From Ceratodon purpureus (Eukaryota > Streptophyta > Bryopsida > Pseudoditrichales > Ditrichaceae): DNA of 64,000 bases. Both the position numbers and the translations under genes were made by a program. Each line of letters begins with the position of its first letter. Within the stretch, counting starts at the first letter, position 1. This document shows, in pieces, positions 12,056 through 24,200 of this stretch. Location of the stretch: the NCBI GenBank assembly GCA_014871385.1, contig CM026426.1, positions 37,961,776-38,025,775 of the forward strand. The letters are read 5' to 3'. Under the pieces are notes generated by a model, which saw only the letters and a list, made by a program, of their open reading frames with translations, was not told the DNA's origin and ran no database searches.

Positions 12056-13514
12056 TACGCCTAAACCTGAACTCTAGCGAGGTCAAAACTGCGAGACCCT
12101 AAGTGTGCGCCTGAGAAAATCCGTTGTAACCACGTGCAACCAGAACCCCAAACTCTCCCATTGTCCAATGTGTAAATCTAAAAATGCTGGATAAGACACA
12201 AGAACCCCGTTGCCAAATGCGCTGTGACCAAAACACTAAACCCTCCCCAACTTCCAAAGAACAAAGATAAACGAAGCTGGATCATACACACCGAGATGAC
12301 AGAAGCCCCGAAAATGGATTGAGATGAAGCGATTGCGAGAAGCCATTGCACTAAGCGCCAAGTCCGAGAATAAGGACGAGAGTTTGAAAATCCAACCCCT
12401 CTTCAGCAAGGACTCAAAAGCAGCACTCAATAAGTGTGCGCCTATGGATCGTTTTACCTTGTTTGTACTCATATATAATGCTAGTTTGTAAAAATGCACC
12501 GGACCATTCAATCGGTAGAAGCAATGAGAGCTTTGTACAAAGGGCAGGGGCGAAGTCAACGCAAGGTGATGACTCACCCTTACTAGAAATTCGTAGTTAA
12601 AGATCAGTAACTGCTATGATCTATCCCCATCTCTATGAAATTTCAAAATAAAACCTAGGCCTATTCACCAAATTCATTAACTCGTTGAATACATCAGCCT
12701 AGCGCTTGTGTGGCCTAGAACATTTGATGGCATCACAAACTTGTTACTCGTTGAAACTTGCATCGGCTAGACTAAATAGTAAATCCTTTCCATAACTAGT
12801 TAGCACACTGCGGTTTCATTCGTTAACGGAATTAACTAGCAAATCACTCCACCAACTAAAGAACGACCATGCACCTCCATCCATAGAATCAAGGAACAAC
12901 ATTGAATGTGTCAGTCCTAGTAATTACTTAACCTTATATTTCCACTACCTAGGCCTAGTAGTAATAATAATTCACCAAATTCAAATACACATTTTAGTTT
13001 CAGATTTGCATGGCTTAGGTAGTAGACTTACTTCTTCCAAGTGACAATTGTCACCGGATTGAGAATTTATCTCCCTTGAACGAGAATCCTTTTTACCAAA
13101 AGAAAGCTGCGGAGACTCCAGTATTCAATCACACTCCAATCCTAAACCTTTCGTCATCTCTTCACGTTTTCCCTCACTGCAACCTAGCTCCTGCTCTTGA
13201 TGGTTGACAACGGTGTTGTCCAAAAGCTCTTCTTCCCTCTCAACTATAGAATCTAGCTCTCTGTAATGCCCAACTGTACCATGTCACCTCTGCCAATCTT
13301 GATATGCACCGTGCATTTATTCATCATGGCCATCACACTCATCCAATGGCCAAAGGAGTATGTAAGGACTCATTAGATTTCACATATGAGTTCTTGGCGT
13401 CTAAAGAGTCACAAACTCCAAAGGCGACGAACTCTGCTATTCAAATGGCAACAAGTAAGAACTTCCTCGCGGATTTTCTGTTCAAGAGACTAACTCCAGG
13501 AGAGAAACAACCTA
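12056..13514. other. spacer
   Basis: No supported gene. Two open frames (12236-12577 on minus; 13304-13525 on plus, starting MHRAFIHHGHHTH) lack motifs and splice context. The left part could carry the promoter of the minus-strand RING-H2 gene, but no core element stands out. Confidence 0.4.
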
Positions 13515-13670
13515 CATTAGGGTAAATATGGGGTCTGCAATGGGCCATCTCTTAAAACTCGTGCCTCAAAATTTGGCCATGCCCGTGCACTTTACCTGCT
13601 GGCACCAATTCTGCCAGCAGGTCGCCAAATCGACGTTTGGGGGGTCCAGCCAGTAGTTGCACAGAAAGGC
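13515..13670. mobile_element. partial second copy of the 328-bp MITE
   Basis: ACATTAGGGTAAATATGGGG at the left edge and about 130 bp beyond it match, in inverted orientation, the right half of the MITE at 7888-8215: shared stretches include GCCTCAAAATTT, GCCATGCCCGTGCACTTTAC and CGTTTGGGGGGTCCAGCCA. The opposite terminus is not found, so this is a truncated or diverged copy. Confidence 0.7.
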
Positions 13671-13686
13671 TTATGTCCCCTCGCGC

Positions 13687-14240
13687 GTGTATACCCATCA
13701 TACCCAAGTTTTTAAGCAAAAAGATTTATCTCTGGTTGCCATTCATAGGTTCTTATAACTCTATGATAAAGAAAAGGAAAATTTGAAAAGGAAAATAAAA
13801 TAAAATGAGGAATTGCAAACACATAACAACTTCTAATAGCACACTCTTAGATTAGACCAATACCCATCATAGACCTAAATTGAGTTATATCACAAAACTT
13901 TGAAACAATCATAAAAAGAAGCACACTTCGACATACCTCATAAGTCCCTAGGCAATACCCATCATGAACCTAATTATAAATCCATCACCATCTTTAGAGT
14001 TTACTCATCTTGACATTACCCATCATAGAGCAATTTTAAAATGCATCACATCTCTAGAAAATACCCATCATAAAGATTTTGAGATGAATCATGTCTTCTA
14101 GGAGATACCCAACATAGACTACATATGAGATAAATCACAACCACATGGAGGAAGTACCCATCACAGAGATACTTTAGAATACATCACAACTCTTTAAGCC
14201 ATACCTATCATGATTGCATTTTAACAAAAAACTATCTCTG
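13687..14240. repeat. minisatellite, ~47-bp unit keyed on TACCCATCAT
   Basis: Units starting TACCCATCAT or close variants begin near 13687, 13861, 13966, 14017, 14062, 14106, 14155 and 14202. In the dense part the spacing is 44-51 bp, and each unit has a second conserved part resembling ATGCATCACATCTCTAGA. Copies are visibly diverged. No coding frame runs through the array. Confidence 0.8.
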
Positions 14241-14403
14241 TATTGTATAATCATTCCATAATACCTATAAACCTAGAAAATAAAAAAATTATAAAATTGT
14301 AACAATAATATGCCCTAAAATATAAACCATTCAAATGTGCATATATTTTTAATGCATGCAATAAAATGAAAACAAAGAAAAATAATGAGTTAAAGCTTTA
14401 AAA

Positions 14404-14471
14404 CACTAAGGTATCAATGTGGGGGTTGATTTCATCCACTAAGGTATCAATGTGGGGGTTGATTCTCCCTG
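14404..14471. repeat. 34-bp tandem duplication
   Basis: CACTAAGGTATCAATGTGGG followed by GGTTGATT occurs twice in direct tandem at a spacing of 34 bp with no mismatch visible in the core. Confidence 0.9.
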
Positions 14472-15469
14472 GCCGAGATTGATGCCTAAATGTGAACCTC
14501 GATTTATAGGTGGAGTGTTCTGCGATCCGACAGGGGCAGCAAGGAATATCAAGAAAGTAACTGAAGGAAAACGTATTGGTTAGAATAGAATTAAGGGCCA
14601 GGTAGGCTATATGAGACTGCTGGGGTGTGAGCCCTTAGCCGTGGGTAGTGTCACAGGCAGTGAAAAGGAGAGTCATGGAGTGCCGAGGCTCAGCCCCTAA
14701 GAGAATACGGGAACGAAGAAAGACCAAGTGTCACCCTAGAGTGGTTCTACATTCAGCATTCGAAGTAGGCCATGGGACACAAGTGACTGTTCAGATAACC
14801 GAGAGCAGCAAGATAGGGGAAAAGTATAGAATAACATGTACTATTATAGCCAGCATAAGGATTGAACGTAAGGACTTACTCAGACTGAGACTAAGAAAAT
14901 GCTGCAAGGTAGTAGTATATTCCAAAAGTATGTAACAGTGCCGAATACAAGTCGAGATTCAGAGTTCATAAAGAGCTAAAGCAAAATGACTTAGACATAA
15001 AATTTGTTGGAGGTGAAAGAATACTTGATTCCTAAGATTTTCTTAGACCAAAACAATTCCAAAAAATTGTTCACCTTGTTGAAGAAGTAGAGCTTGCAGG
15101 CCCCGTCTCAGCCCGCTGGATGTACTTCCTAGAAGTCTTTGTCGCGAGCCCTAACTTACAAAACTAGCTCAGCAGTTCTAACAACTGGAAGTGGCTCCTA
15201 CAATTCTATTACTGAGCTATATACTATGGCAGTCCGCAAATCTTGGTCCCAACACCCAGTGTCACCGTCTTCATACTCCTGGTCTCCATGGTGAGCCGCT
15301 CCCAACTCCCTGTCCACCTTAGCAAGCTGCTGCTAACTTCCTGTTGCCTTATTGTTTGGTTCTAACTCCAAGTTTCGCCTAGGGGTCTCGGTTTTAATTC
15401 TTGGTTTGCCATGGTATATGTGGAGTAATACTACTTCACTCACCTTTCAAAGCTCATTAAGCCAAAGAA
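14472..15469. other. spacer
   Basis: No supported gene. A 95-codon plus frame at 14648-14935 is basic but matches nothing I know, and lies in unremarkable DNA. Confidence 0.4.
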
Positions 15470-16600
15470 CACATACCGCCTTGCCGACCTTATGAAGGCA
15501 TTCACGGATTCACAGAAGACAATTGCCTTTATTTTGGAGGTTGTTCAGGAAGTGGCAAACTTCAAAAGTTACATTACTTATTTTCATCACGACGGAGGTA
15601 ATACGTTAGAAGGTCACAGTGAAATGCATTTTTTTAAGCTCTATATAGTAGAAGATGGGGAGGACGCATGGTGGCCTGTGATGAGGTACAAGAAGCGTGC
15701 AACTGATCCATCCTGGCTCCTCCTGGCAAACTTGAGAAAATGTCGAGGGCAAACTACGTTTGCTCGTCGGTGATCCCAAATCGGTTCCTTATGAGCACTT
15801 ATGAGGCAGTGTCGAAGTTGATGAGGGCAAGAAGTACGTGGATAAAGAGGTGGCACAAGCAGAAGAGAGTTCAGAGAAGAGAAATTTATTAAAAATGGAA
15901 TATCTAAGTACATTGAGTATTGGAGAACTGGCATGGCTCGGGATAAGAACTACGCATAGGACATGTTACCTTCTGTACAGTATTGGGAGCAAATTTTAAA
16001 GGAGATCAATGAGCCACTCCTTGATAATCCTGCCACCTTATAGGAAGGAATTTGGCCCATCTCAGACTGGAAATGGAACCACGTCATCACATTCAATGTA
16101 GACGATGATCATATAGGGGATCCGGATATTCATCTCGGGGACGAGGATGAATGGAGCCTTATTCTTTTTGCGGTCCGCACAATACTAGGCCAAAGTCTTT
16201 GTTCAACCCATACCGTGACGTGTTACATGGCGATTGGGTTTTCTGTCGTCCGAGTAACAAAGACCACCTACCCATTTGGATTAGTAGGGCCATAGAGCCT
16301 CTTATAATAGAGCATGGTCCTAATTATGGGAAGTTCAAGGTTGAATGGTGGATTTCGATGAAGGGCAAGAAGGAAGGTAAGAAAAAATTTTGCGACGGAG
16401 TGATGGACAAGACGGTGGGAGAGGGAGTTGACTCTTGCGGAGTGGGTGGAGTGTAAATCCGTTGTGTACACTCATAGGACCAAGAAAACAACGCATGACG
16501 GTCCTCCAAAGACCCATCTAATACTCAAAGACGTTGCAATTGCAGCTATAGGAAACTTTGAATCAAATGAAATTGCGACAAACTGATACGACCAAGAAGA
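15470..16600 (+). pseudogene. C-terminal remnant of a DUF7869-like transposase-type protein
   Basis: The frame from 15470 includes LADLMKAFTDSQK, FILEVVQEVANFKSYI, FKLYIVEDGE and VMRYKKRATDPSW. These align residue for residue with LPSLMESYMNIDE, VIPHLIEEVPDYKAFV, FKFSMRDGE and IMQFKILCTKDTW of the longer relative at 45573-51433. Further on, ISKYIEYWRTGMARD and YWEQILKEIN correspond to its YWESLAAQD and YWKGVRDAL. The last part, DWVFCRPSNKD...PIWISRAIEP, is a BAH-like C-terminal stretch seen in this family (relative: KPVWVALALS). Frame changes and several stops show decay. The catalytic part is absent. The family name is from memory; the homology between the two copies in this window is directly visible. 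Confidence 0.6.
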
Positions 16601-16606
16601 AGACTA

Positions 16607-16990
16607 GTCGGCTGCCCGCCGACCGTTGTGATCTTAGCAGTAGAAGACGTAGGTGTGATGGTTTACTATGTTTGTGTTATATATGAACATTGTAAACATT
16701 GTGATTTCCTCAAATAAGATTTGTACATTACCAAGCAACAATTTACATAGAGCCAATATTAATCTTCTATTATGCTTCGTCTTCCTTTTTATGTCGCAAT
16801 GCATTCCTTTTCTTTCCTGAGGAATCGTCGGCTCTCCGCCGCTGCTTCTCACCATAGTAGATAAACATCTTGACCATTTTGATTACCGTACAAGCAATGA
16901 TTCCGTGATGCTGGTCTACATTGCACGGCCTGTGATTTTTACAATTGACAATATTACATGACTACTAGGGAATAGTCGGCTGCCCGCCCA
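16607..16990. repeat. three GC-rich hairpin motifs (GTCGGCTGCCCGCCGAC and variants)
   Basis: GTCGGCTGCCCGCCGAC at 16607-16623 is a 5-bp stem with a 7-nt loop. Variants occur at 16827-16843 (GTCGGCTCTCCGCCGCT) and 16975-16991 (GTCGGCTGCCCGCCCAC). They follow the 3' end of the transposase-like remnant. Three copies of a GC-rich motif in 380 bp of AT-rich DNA are unlikely by chance, but the function is unknown. Confidence 0.45.
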
Positions 16991-17299
16991 CGCTTTTCAC
17001 AACATTGGTAAATCCATTAGGCACTTGGTGAAACTAGGAAAAAAAGTTTATCCATTTCATTAAATCCTTATCAGAGTACAACGGTAGTATTCCGCTCTTT
17101 ACATGTTACATAGTATCTTGTATACATCAGAGATGCAACTACTACTAAAGTCTCAATCACAACTACTAATCGTGGATTCTAGTACTATTGGATCGTGAGA
17201 GGCAGCTTCATTGAAAACGAGCTGAACAATGTCAACACAGAGTAATTCTTCTGAAGATATTGTATATGAAGAAAAGCCGCATATGCTTGCTAACATCCA

Positions 17300-17766
17300 T
17301 GCACTGTGCGGTCCATTGCACTAGACTTGGCTTGGACATCACTCCACCCACTGTCGACGGATGGAAGCACGGATACAAACAACGAATACAACGACTGCAG
17401 GCTGGCGTTCAGTTTGTACCACTAATCTTGGCAAGAGTTAATGCTTCCAACACCCTTTAAGACGTCGTATGCTTCGTCAATGACGCGAAGCCACCCCGCA
17501 GTTGACATCGTGTGCATTGACACTTCCCCTATGTAGCTGAAGTGAACTCTGCCTACAGTCTCCGACTCCGCGGACATTAGGGGAAAGGCGATGCCGGAAG
17601 CGTCAGAGATCTCAATCAACTCCATGGTGTAAGCAACACTCCAAAACCACTCCACATTTGGCTGCAAAAGGCAAGCAATGTGCACGAAAGCCGGAATGGC
17701 TCTGTTGTGAGAATAGGCGATCACCGCCCTAAACCATGGCTGTAGCTTTTTGACGTCAGCCGGTGT
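17300..17766 (-). pseudogene. fragment of unknown protein family A, copy 1
   Basis: Read on the minus strand from about 17766: ADVKKLQPWFRAV, AFVHIACLLQP, WFWSVAYTMELIEI, then FSYIGEVSMHTMSTAGW to a stop near 17422, with sense-like sequence continuing to about 17300. It parallels copy 2 on the plus strand at 19085: SLEELRPWLVEV, PFRHIAHLVDS, RCWTMAYTIELLNI. The shared core is W-x2-AYT-x-ELxxI. I do not recognise the family. Fragment length and stops suggest a decayed gene. Confidence 0.4.
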
Positions 17767-17774
17767 CTCCTAAT

Positions 17775-19060
17775 ACTATGGATATCCCACATTGCTAATC
17801 CGCCTCATCATCACGACGCAGTATTTGCTTTCTTCTAACTTCTACACTATGCGGTTGGCTGACGAAACTCGTGGCTCTCAGCACCAATGGGAAATGCTAG
17901 TCTGTGAGCAGAGAGCGGGGATCGGTAACTTTTCAAAAGTTTTGACGTTTTTTGTGAAGCTTTTCACATCCTAAAGTTGGAGCATGTTGGAATTGTTTTG
18001 AATTTTTTCTTCAAAAAATATGACCCAAAAAACACCTCTGACAGTGCGTGCCTATTCCCGTGCATGCTTATATCCTTGTTGAGATGTGTTTTACAGCCAT
18101 CATTGAAGACTAGGGATGTTGGTGTTTTGACTTTTCATCTTTCCACGTATTAAGTTCAAGAGAAATGAATGGATAAAGCTTTTTTTGGGGTGGATACGGT
18201 AATGAGAAATGAAGACTATTAGATCATTTAGAAATTTTTCTATGAATACAGTATTATTCTTTATTTAGTCTCTAAGTTTATTATCATTATAAAGTATAAC
18301 CAAATAAGAGAGATAAAGGATAAATTGGCTAACACTATTAGATCATTTAGAATTGTCTCCATTAATAAATTGGATTTTAATTTAATATTGCTAATTACTA
18401 TAATTGCTAATCAATTTATTTGATGTCAGGGCTGCTTGGGTATAATCAATCCATCTGATCTTGAATGTTGAAAGAAAAACGTGCTTGAATGATAGAAGAA
18501 AACCGTAAGAAAACAAATTTTGTGATTTAATGGAGGGGATGGTTTTAGGGGTTCCATCTTCAGAATTTAAAATAAAAAAATTTAAAAAATTAAAAAAAAA
18601 AAAAAAAAAAAAAAACAATGAAATAAATTTTATAATATTTACTTAAAAAAGGAGAGAGATAAAAAAAATAAAAAATAAAAACATGAAAGAAAAATAAAAA
18701 AGCATAGAGTAGAATCTTGGAAGGAAAGAAACCGTAGCAAAGTTGTATAGGTGTTCTGGTTAGAGTGTACAAGGTCTGGTTTCTGTGCTGATTAAAATCA
18801 GGATGGGGACAAGCAATTTGTAAATTTTAATAGGATATAAAAGACTAGAAAGGTAGATTAAAAGAACGTAACGTAAAGAGCAGGTCAGATTACAAAATCT
18901 TAATATGGGCTCGAAACCTCGAGAGTTTCAAAAAGAGTATTGCACTACATAGGAGAATAAATTGTATAAAGAAGTGCAGTCATAGAGGATGCGAGCCCCT
19001 AGCTTGAAACGGTCGGCAACAACAATCTAGCCTGGGGCGCAATGCCAAAGGTGCGTAATC
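17775..19060. other. spacer with A-rich block
   Basis: No supported gene. About 18540-18690 is strongly A-rich on the plus strand, with an uninterrupted A run near 18593-18615; poly-Phe frames on the other strand are artefacts of it. Confidence 0.45.
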
Positions 19061-19084
19061 CGACGTCAAGGAGGACGAGAGCCT

Positions 19085-19363
19085 GTGGGGTTAGCTTCGG
19101 AGGCACCGGCAAGTTTAGAGGAGCTACGGCCATGGCTGGTGGAGGTGGAGCGCGCCAAGATTCGAGGCATGGACATTCCGCCGTTTAGGCACATCGCACA
19201 TCTCGTGGATTCTGATTCGGACAGGTGCTGGACTATGGCCTATACCATTGAGCTTCTCAACATCATGGCAGAGTCCCTCATCGCGTATCCTGTGACCTCC
19301 ACCGCCGTCGTGAATCCTGTTGTTCAGTCAAACTCTGTGGCATGTTCAGATGCAAAGAGCTAA
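19085..19363 (+). pseudogene. fragment of unknown protein family A, copy 2
   Basis: A 92-codon frame with LEELRPWLVEVERAK, PFRHIAHLVDS and CWTMAYTIELLNIMAES, ending in a stop at 19363. It shares its order of residues with the minus-strand fragment at 17300-17766, including W-x-MAYTIEL versus W-x-VAYTMEL. Local composition is GC-richer than the flanks. Either copy could be an exon of a larger gene; no splice pattern settles it. Confidence 0.4.
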
Positions 19364-20514
19364 TGAAGTGTAAACCACAGTTGGTTGGGAGAGGGGGGCT
19401 GCAAAGCAGAAATAGGAAAGTCATAGGGTGTTTGCGCATTGTAGAGGACTGGATTTGTGTGTCCAGAGTTAGCTTCCTTTACTAGTATGATATTTAGGCA
19501 GCGTATGTAGACATGCGCAACTGTTAGTTGTTTATCCATATGTTGTCTTTAAGTGCACGCCTCGATATTATATGGAGGAAGCGGAATACCTCCATCTATA
19601 TGGAAATATGTTTTTTTTTTTTTTTGGATAATAATCATTGCTATTATGGGCGTGACAAGAATCACGGCTGGATGAGTGTAGATAGTAGATGGGTGGCAGC
19701 CATTGACTGTACATGAACAATGTTCGTCCGTTTGAATCTCATTTGGGTCCTCTGCAAGTATGAATGTCAGTGTCCAAAACTAGAACAACGTGTTTATTTA
19801 TTGCTTATAGTTCTACTCTCATAGCACGTGTTCATGACTCTCTCCTTCAATTGAATTAACTAAAATTTTGCATTTATCATTACCTCTGAAGGAACCAATT
19901 AGTTCATTAATTTTTATTTGTTTATCCTTCTACAAAAATATCGGACAGCATGTGTGTAATGCAACCTCTCTTGAGCTGCTTTTCTCAAGTCTCTTCGGTG
20001 TGGAGCAATGTTCTCAAGCCTACAAATTTAGAGAATGAGAGTGGATAGGCATGACCTAGAAATTATTGAAAGGCCTCGAGTAGACTTAAAAACGCAGCAT
20101 GGAATCTGGAAATCATAGCTCGAACACATGCAAAGTAACTTTACTTTCTGGATATTATTGGGATTATAGGATAATGAGATAGCATAGTGTTATGATGTTA
20201 TCATATTAGTTGTTCTAATGTTAAGATCCTACATTCTTTTGCCGCAATTAACTAAGGAGTTAGATGGCATAAATCTATCTCCTGGGAATGCACGCGTCCA
20301 ACCTCAGCACTTGCATGAGTTGTTTACCGGTTAATTGCAGCTTGTTGTGAGGAAAGGTGATAGAGTGAATGCTTTTTTGAGGGTGTTAAAAATGCCGCTC
20401 ACTAATCTCGCTTAGTACTATGATTACTCTTTTTGTATCAGCTTTGTGTTGTGCTCGGTGCAGAGCTATGTTGTTCGTTTCAAAAGCGGAGAAACTACGA
20501 AATGAGTGTAGATC
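19364..20514. other. spacer
   Basis: No supported gene or RNA. Contains a short T run near 19611-19626. Confidence 0.4.
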
Positions 20515-20571
20515 AAACAAGAGTGAACAATAGGAGTGGAAGGGACAAATGAAAACAATGGATGAGATGGG

Positions 20572-20610
<39 letters not shown>

Positions 20611-20965
20611 CAAAGGAAATGTTAATGAAGAAGAAATGTGCGAGTGGTTTAGGGATAAATGGAAAAAACAAAATGGAAAGGCAAAAAGAGAAAGAAAAAA
20701 ATAATAACGGGGATGGGAATGAGAGTGAACAGTGAAAGAAGAAATGATAAAGAAGAATGTTGGATGGAGTGGGGGAAAAAAAAGGGGGAGACAAAGGAGA
20801 TGTTAATGAAGAAGAAAGGTGCAAGCGGAAGGGATATATGAGAAATAAAAAAGGGAATGGGAAAAGAAACAAAAAAAAATGGGGATGAGAATGAGAGTGA
20901 ATAGTTGGAGTGGAAGAGATAATTTCAAATAATGGATGGAATGGATAAAAGAAAGGAAAATAAAG
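20515..20965. repeat. purine-rich tandem repeat, ~180-bp unit, with poly(A)
   Basis: GACAAAGGAAATGTTAATGA at 20609 recurs as GACAAAGGAGATGTTAATGA at 20789, and GAGTGAACA-TGGAGTGGAAG-like phrases recur near 20520, 20722 and 20896. This gives about two and a half copies of a ~180-bp unit. A pure A run of about 38 bp lies at 20571-20608. The long Phe/Ser/Pro frames on the minus strand are low-complexity artefacts. Confidence 0.75.
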
Positions 20966-21230
20966 CATGCACTTGGGAATTCAGAGAATTCATACACGGA
21001 GCTTTGGTTAAGCCCTTCAGTACATGCAAGTTCTCTATCTACTCATTTGTGCCCCTAACTCACAATTCCAAAATGTCCTCCAGAATACTGACAGAGCGTT
21101 CTAGACCCGCTCTTCTTTGCAGTCGGACTGATCAGAGGACGATAACGTGATAGTGTAGGGGCTAAAATCCGTGAGATGGCGGGATTTGTCATTTGACTCA
21201 TCCGCTTCAATATCAAGAAACTCCAGTGAT

Positions 21231-24200
21231 CTACTTGGTGCATTTTTCAGATGTAAAGTGACGGTAGGAACCACGAGCCGGTTGGATAGCTGCATCGTTC
21301 ACATAAGATGGAAGATTCCAAGACTGTGGAGGACTTGGGTGGAAATTAGGATCAGAAAAAAAAGGACAATAAACGGGATAGCTCATATTATCGCATCTGC
21401 AAATGTAAATGGCACGTTGTTTATAAAACCACTTCACATTGAATGCGAGTATATGAAAGGTGACACTAGAGAAAAAGTGTCTAAACTCACTTCTTGAACC
21501 GAGATCTCTTCAGGGTCTTCATAACAGAAACTTTGCCGTCAGGATCCTCACAGCTGACATGCTGTGTGGTGCTGGCTTCAGGAACCGTAGTAGTCTGAAT
21601 CAACGGTTTCAACAAAGCCTAGAAAATGTTTGCATCAGCCTCCAAAGCCACGATGTGGCGATCAACATTGCGGCAGGCATGGATTGATGAACCTCAAACA
21701 CAACCCAATTAGTTTATATTGTGGTAATAAATTTCATGACCAAAGAAGAGAAGTACGGCAATATAGGGTACGAAAATTTATTCAGGAGAACAAACTGACC
21801 AGTTGCTGCTATACGGTCTGATATGACGTTCCTCGGATCGGATGCTACTTCAATCAACATTTCCGTGAGTACCACCGATTTCTCCCGGGGGCCTCTCCAT
21901 GGCTTCGAACCATCACACAGCTTGTTCTTGGGTAGAACTATGTTCTGTAAGCAGTCGTCACGGCCCACGTTTACTCCGTGGTAGCTAAACAACTTGGGCA
22001 CAGGCCGGAAAGCAAACTTCGATGAAGGATCTCCACTTTTCACTGTCAGGGTAATCCCGAACCTGAGTGTCTGCAACCTAATTTGAGAGAGCAAGTTAGT
22101 ACCAGATCACTACGAATCTGTGATCGCATTGAAATACAAGGATTTCGAACTCTGGTAGGGCCCGAGCAATGATGTTAGACTATTCAAGAGATCAGAAGTA
22201 TAATTTCCGGGCAGTATTGTGCCTAGGCCGTGACCACTACGTACGGCAAGGAGACTACTAGTAGCACAAAGATTGATTGACATGAACCGGTCGAAAAGTG
22301 ACCAAGGTCATCCAATAAGATTCGTGGTCCTTGGCTATGAGAATAAGTCTAAGCTGATTTTTAATGGTTATCTGGATAGTAACTAAGCAAAACTGGGGTG
22401 ACTATCAAACAACAAGAGGGGATTATTGTATAGCTGCAACTTACAATAACGGATTGATCCAGAGGTGATGTCGGGTGGAGTCTGTTCATTGCCCACCATT
22501 CCTTGCGGACTTTCATTCCAAATGCATGACAGTAACCTAAAATTTTAGATTTTGTTGTTGCACGAAAAGGATGAAAAAGTATCATTGCCTCGTCATAGTG
22601 CAGGTGATTCTCAGCAAAGTTAAAAATGCTCTGCAACCAATGAGTAGAGTCCTCATTCCAAGCGAGGATGGATGTAGGAGGGTCTAAGACGCCTGGAACA
22701 GGAAGGCCCTCTGGTAAGTCTGCAATGATGAGGTCGACAAAAGGGTGTTTGACTTGATTTCTCTTCAAATGCAAGGCTCTTTCGTCAGTGACCTGCACAT
22801 AAAGTGAATAGAATGAAGTCAATTATACGCAATATAACAAGTCAAACTAAGGAGGCTACTAAATGAAGTGAGCTTCTACGCACACCCGCACCAAATAAAT
22901 CAATTTAAATGAGCTTCTATTTGAATTCAAGGACAAAGCTTCAGAAGTAACAAATGCAAAGGGCATAGCAGCCGGCAACTAAGCAGGTCTTCTTTGACTA
23001 CGGTTGCCACCGAGCACAGCTAGACAGACATTGGAAATTGAAAATTACAATTCAACTCAAAGCACAGAGGGGCCGAGTACATTTCACCCCCACCATTTGA
23101 ATTCAGAGATGTGCACATTCAGATATGACCAATCAGACTCGATTCCTAGGAATATGAGCATGCTCGTAGAATGCAAATGGTACAGTGCAAAAGACTGCTC
23201 GGGCCACGCACAGTGTTCATGGTTCTGTCCCTCGACTATATGAGTTAAAATTCCACAGATATCATTTCCTCTCAAAGGACTAATTAGATGATTAAATTTA
23301 GAGATAATTGACCAGAAGTTTGCAATGCGAAGTCACGTGAGCTGCCATTCCAATGTCTTTTCGGTGTCTATGTAAGTTCCTGCTGGCTTATGCAAAGTCA
23401 CATGTGCTACCATTCCAAGCATGACTCAATTTATAGGAATGTAAGCTACTTTACCTTGAGGAAGAGGTTTTTGATCTCGAGGTACATGGGTGTATAGTCA
23501 TCATCTTTGCCTACTAGGACATCGTCAAGGGAAGAGTTCAGGATCATTTCTTCATTGTTCCTACACTCCTCAGCATCGTTAAATTCCAGAAACTGACTGA
23601 GTTCGTCATACGCTGTTCTCCCTTTTCTACCCCTCGAGCCTGTATGCTCTTGCGGCCCGGAGTTAATAGTTGGACTCTCCATATTCTCCTAACCCGAGGT
23701 AGTGACCATCTTCTTACCCTTTCTTGATGATTTCTCTTTTTCCTTCTGCTCCTTCTTAAGCTCCTTCTGCTCCGCCCTTTGCTCGGCTTCTCTCACTTTT
23801 TGGGCCTTCTTACGGTCCTCTTCAATCCTTCTTTTCAGCACCTTCACCCTCTCATTTTTGTCTTCTATCCCGGCAAGATCAACCATTTCTATATTACACT
23901 CCCCGATGGCGTCCTTGGACTTTTTGAGCTCTATCTCGAAAGATGGAATAAAACTCGGCACACAGTCCAAGTACCATGCACCTGCGGGAAGATGCAAAGT
24001 CATCCATGTCCGCTGTTGCAAAGCGGAGAACATGCATGCTGGATTCGATCGATCAATCCAAGCTGCAAGAAAAATCGGAAGGTTTTCCTTCAAAATTGCT
24101 TGCTTAGCTAAGAGCTCTTATTTGAAATACCTACACGGGATTGAACACATAATCAACCAAATAGCTTATGGCAAAAAATGCATAACAGACCAAACAGCAT

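Noticed and set aside
13687-14240. CRISPR-like array
   Set aside because: Units are degenerate, spacing varies and spacers are not unique; a eukaryotic minisatellite explains it.
16607-16991. Helitron 3' end
   Set aside because: GC hairpins are present but no CTRR-T terminus follows at the expected distance and no Rep/helicase motif is visible.
20513-20997. 151-codon Phe/Ser/Pro-rich frame
   Set aside because: Low-complexity complement of an A/GA-rich tandem repeat; no start context or domain.
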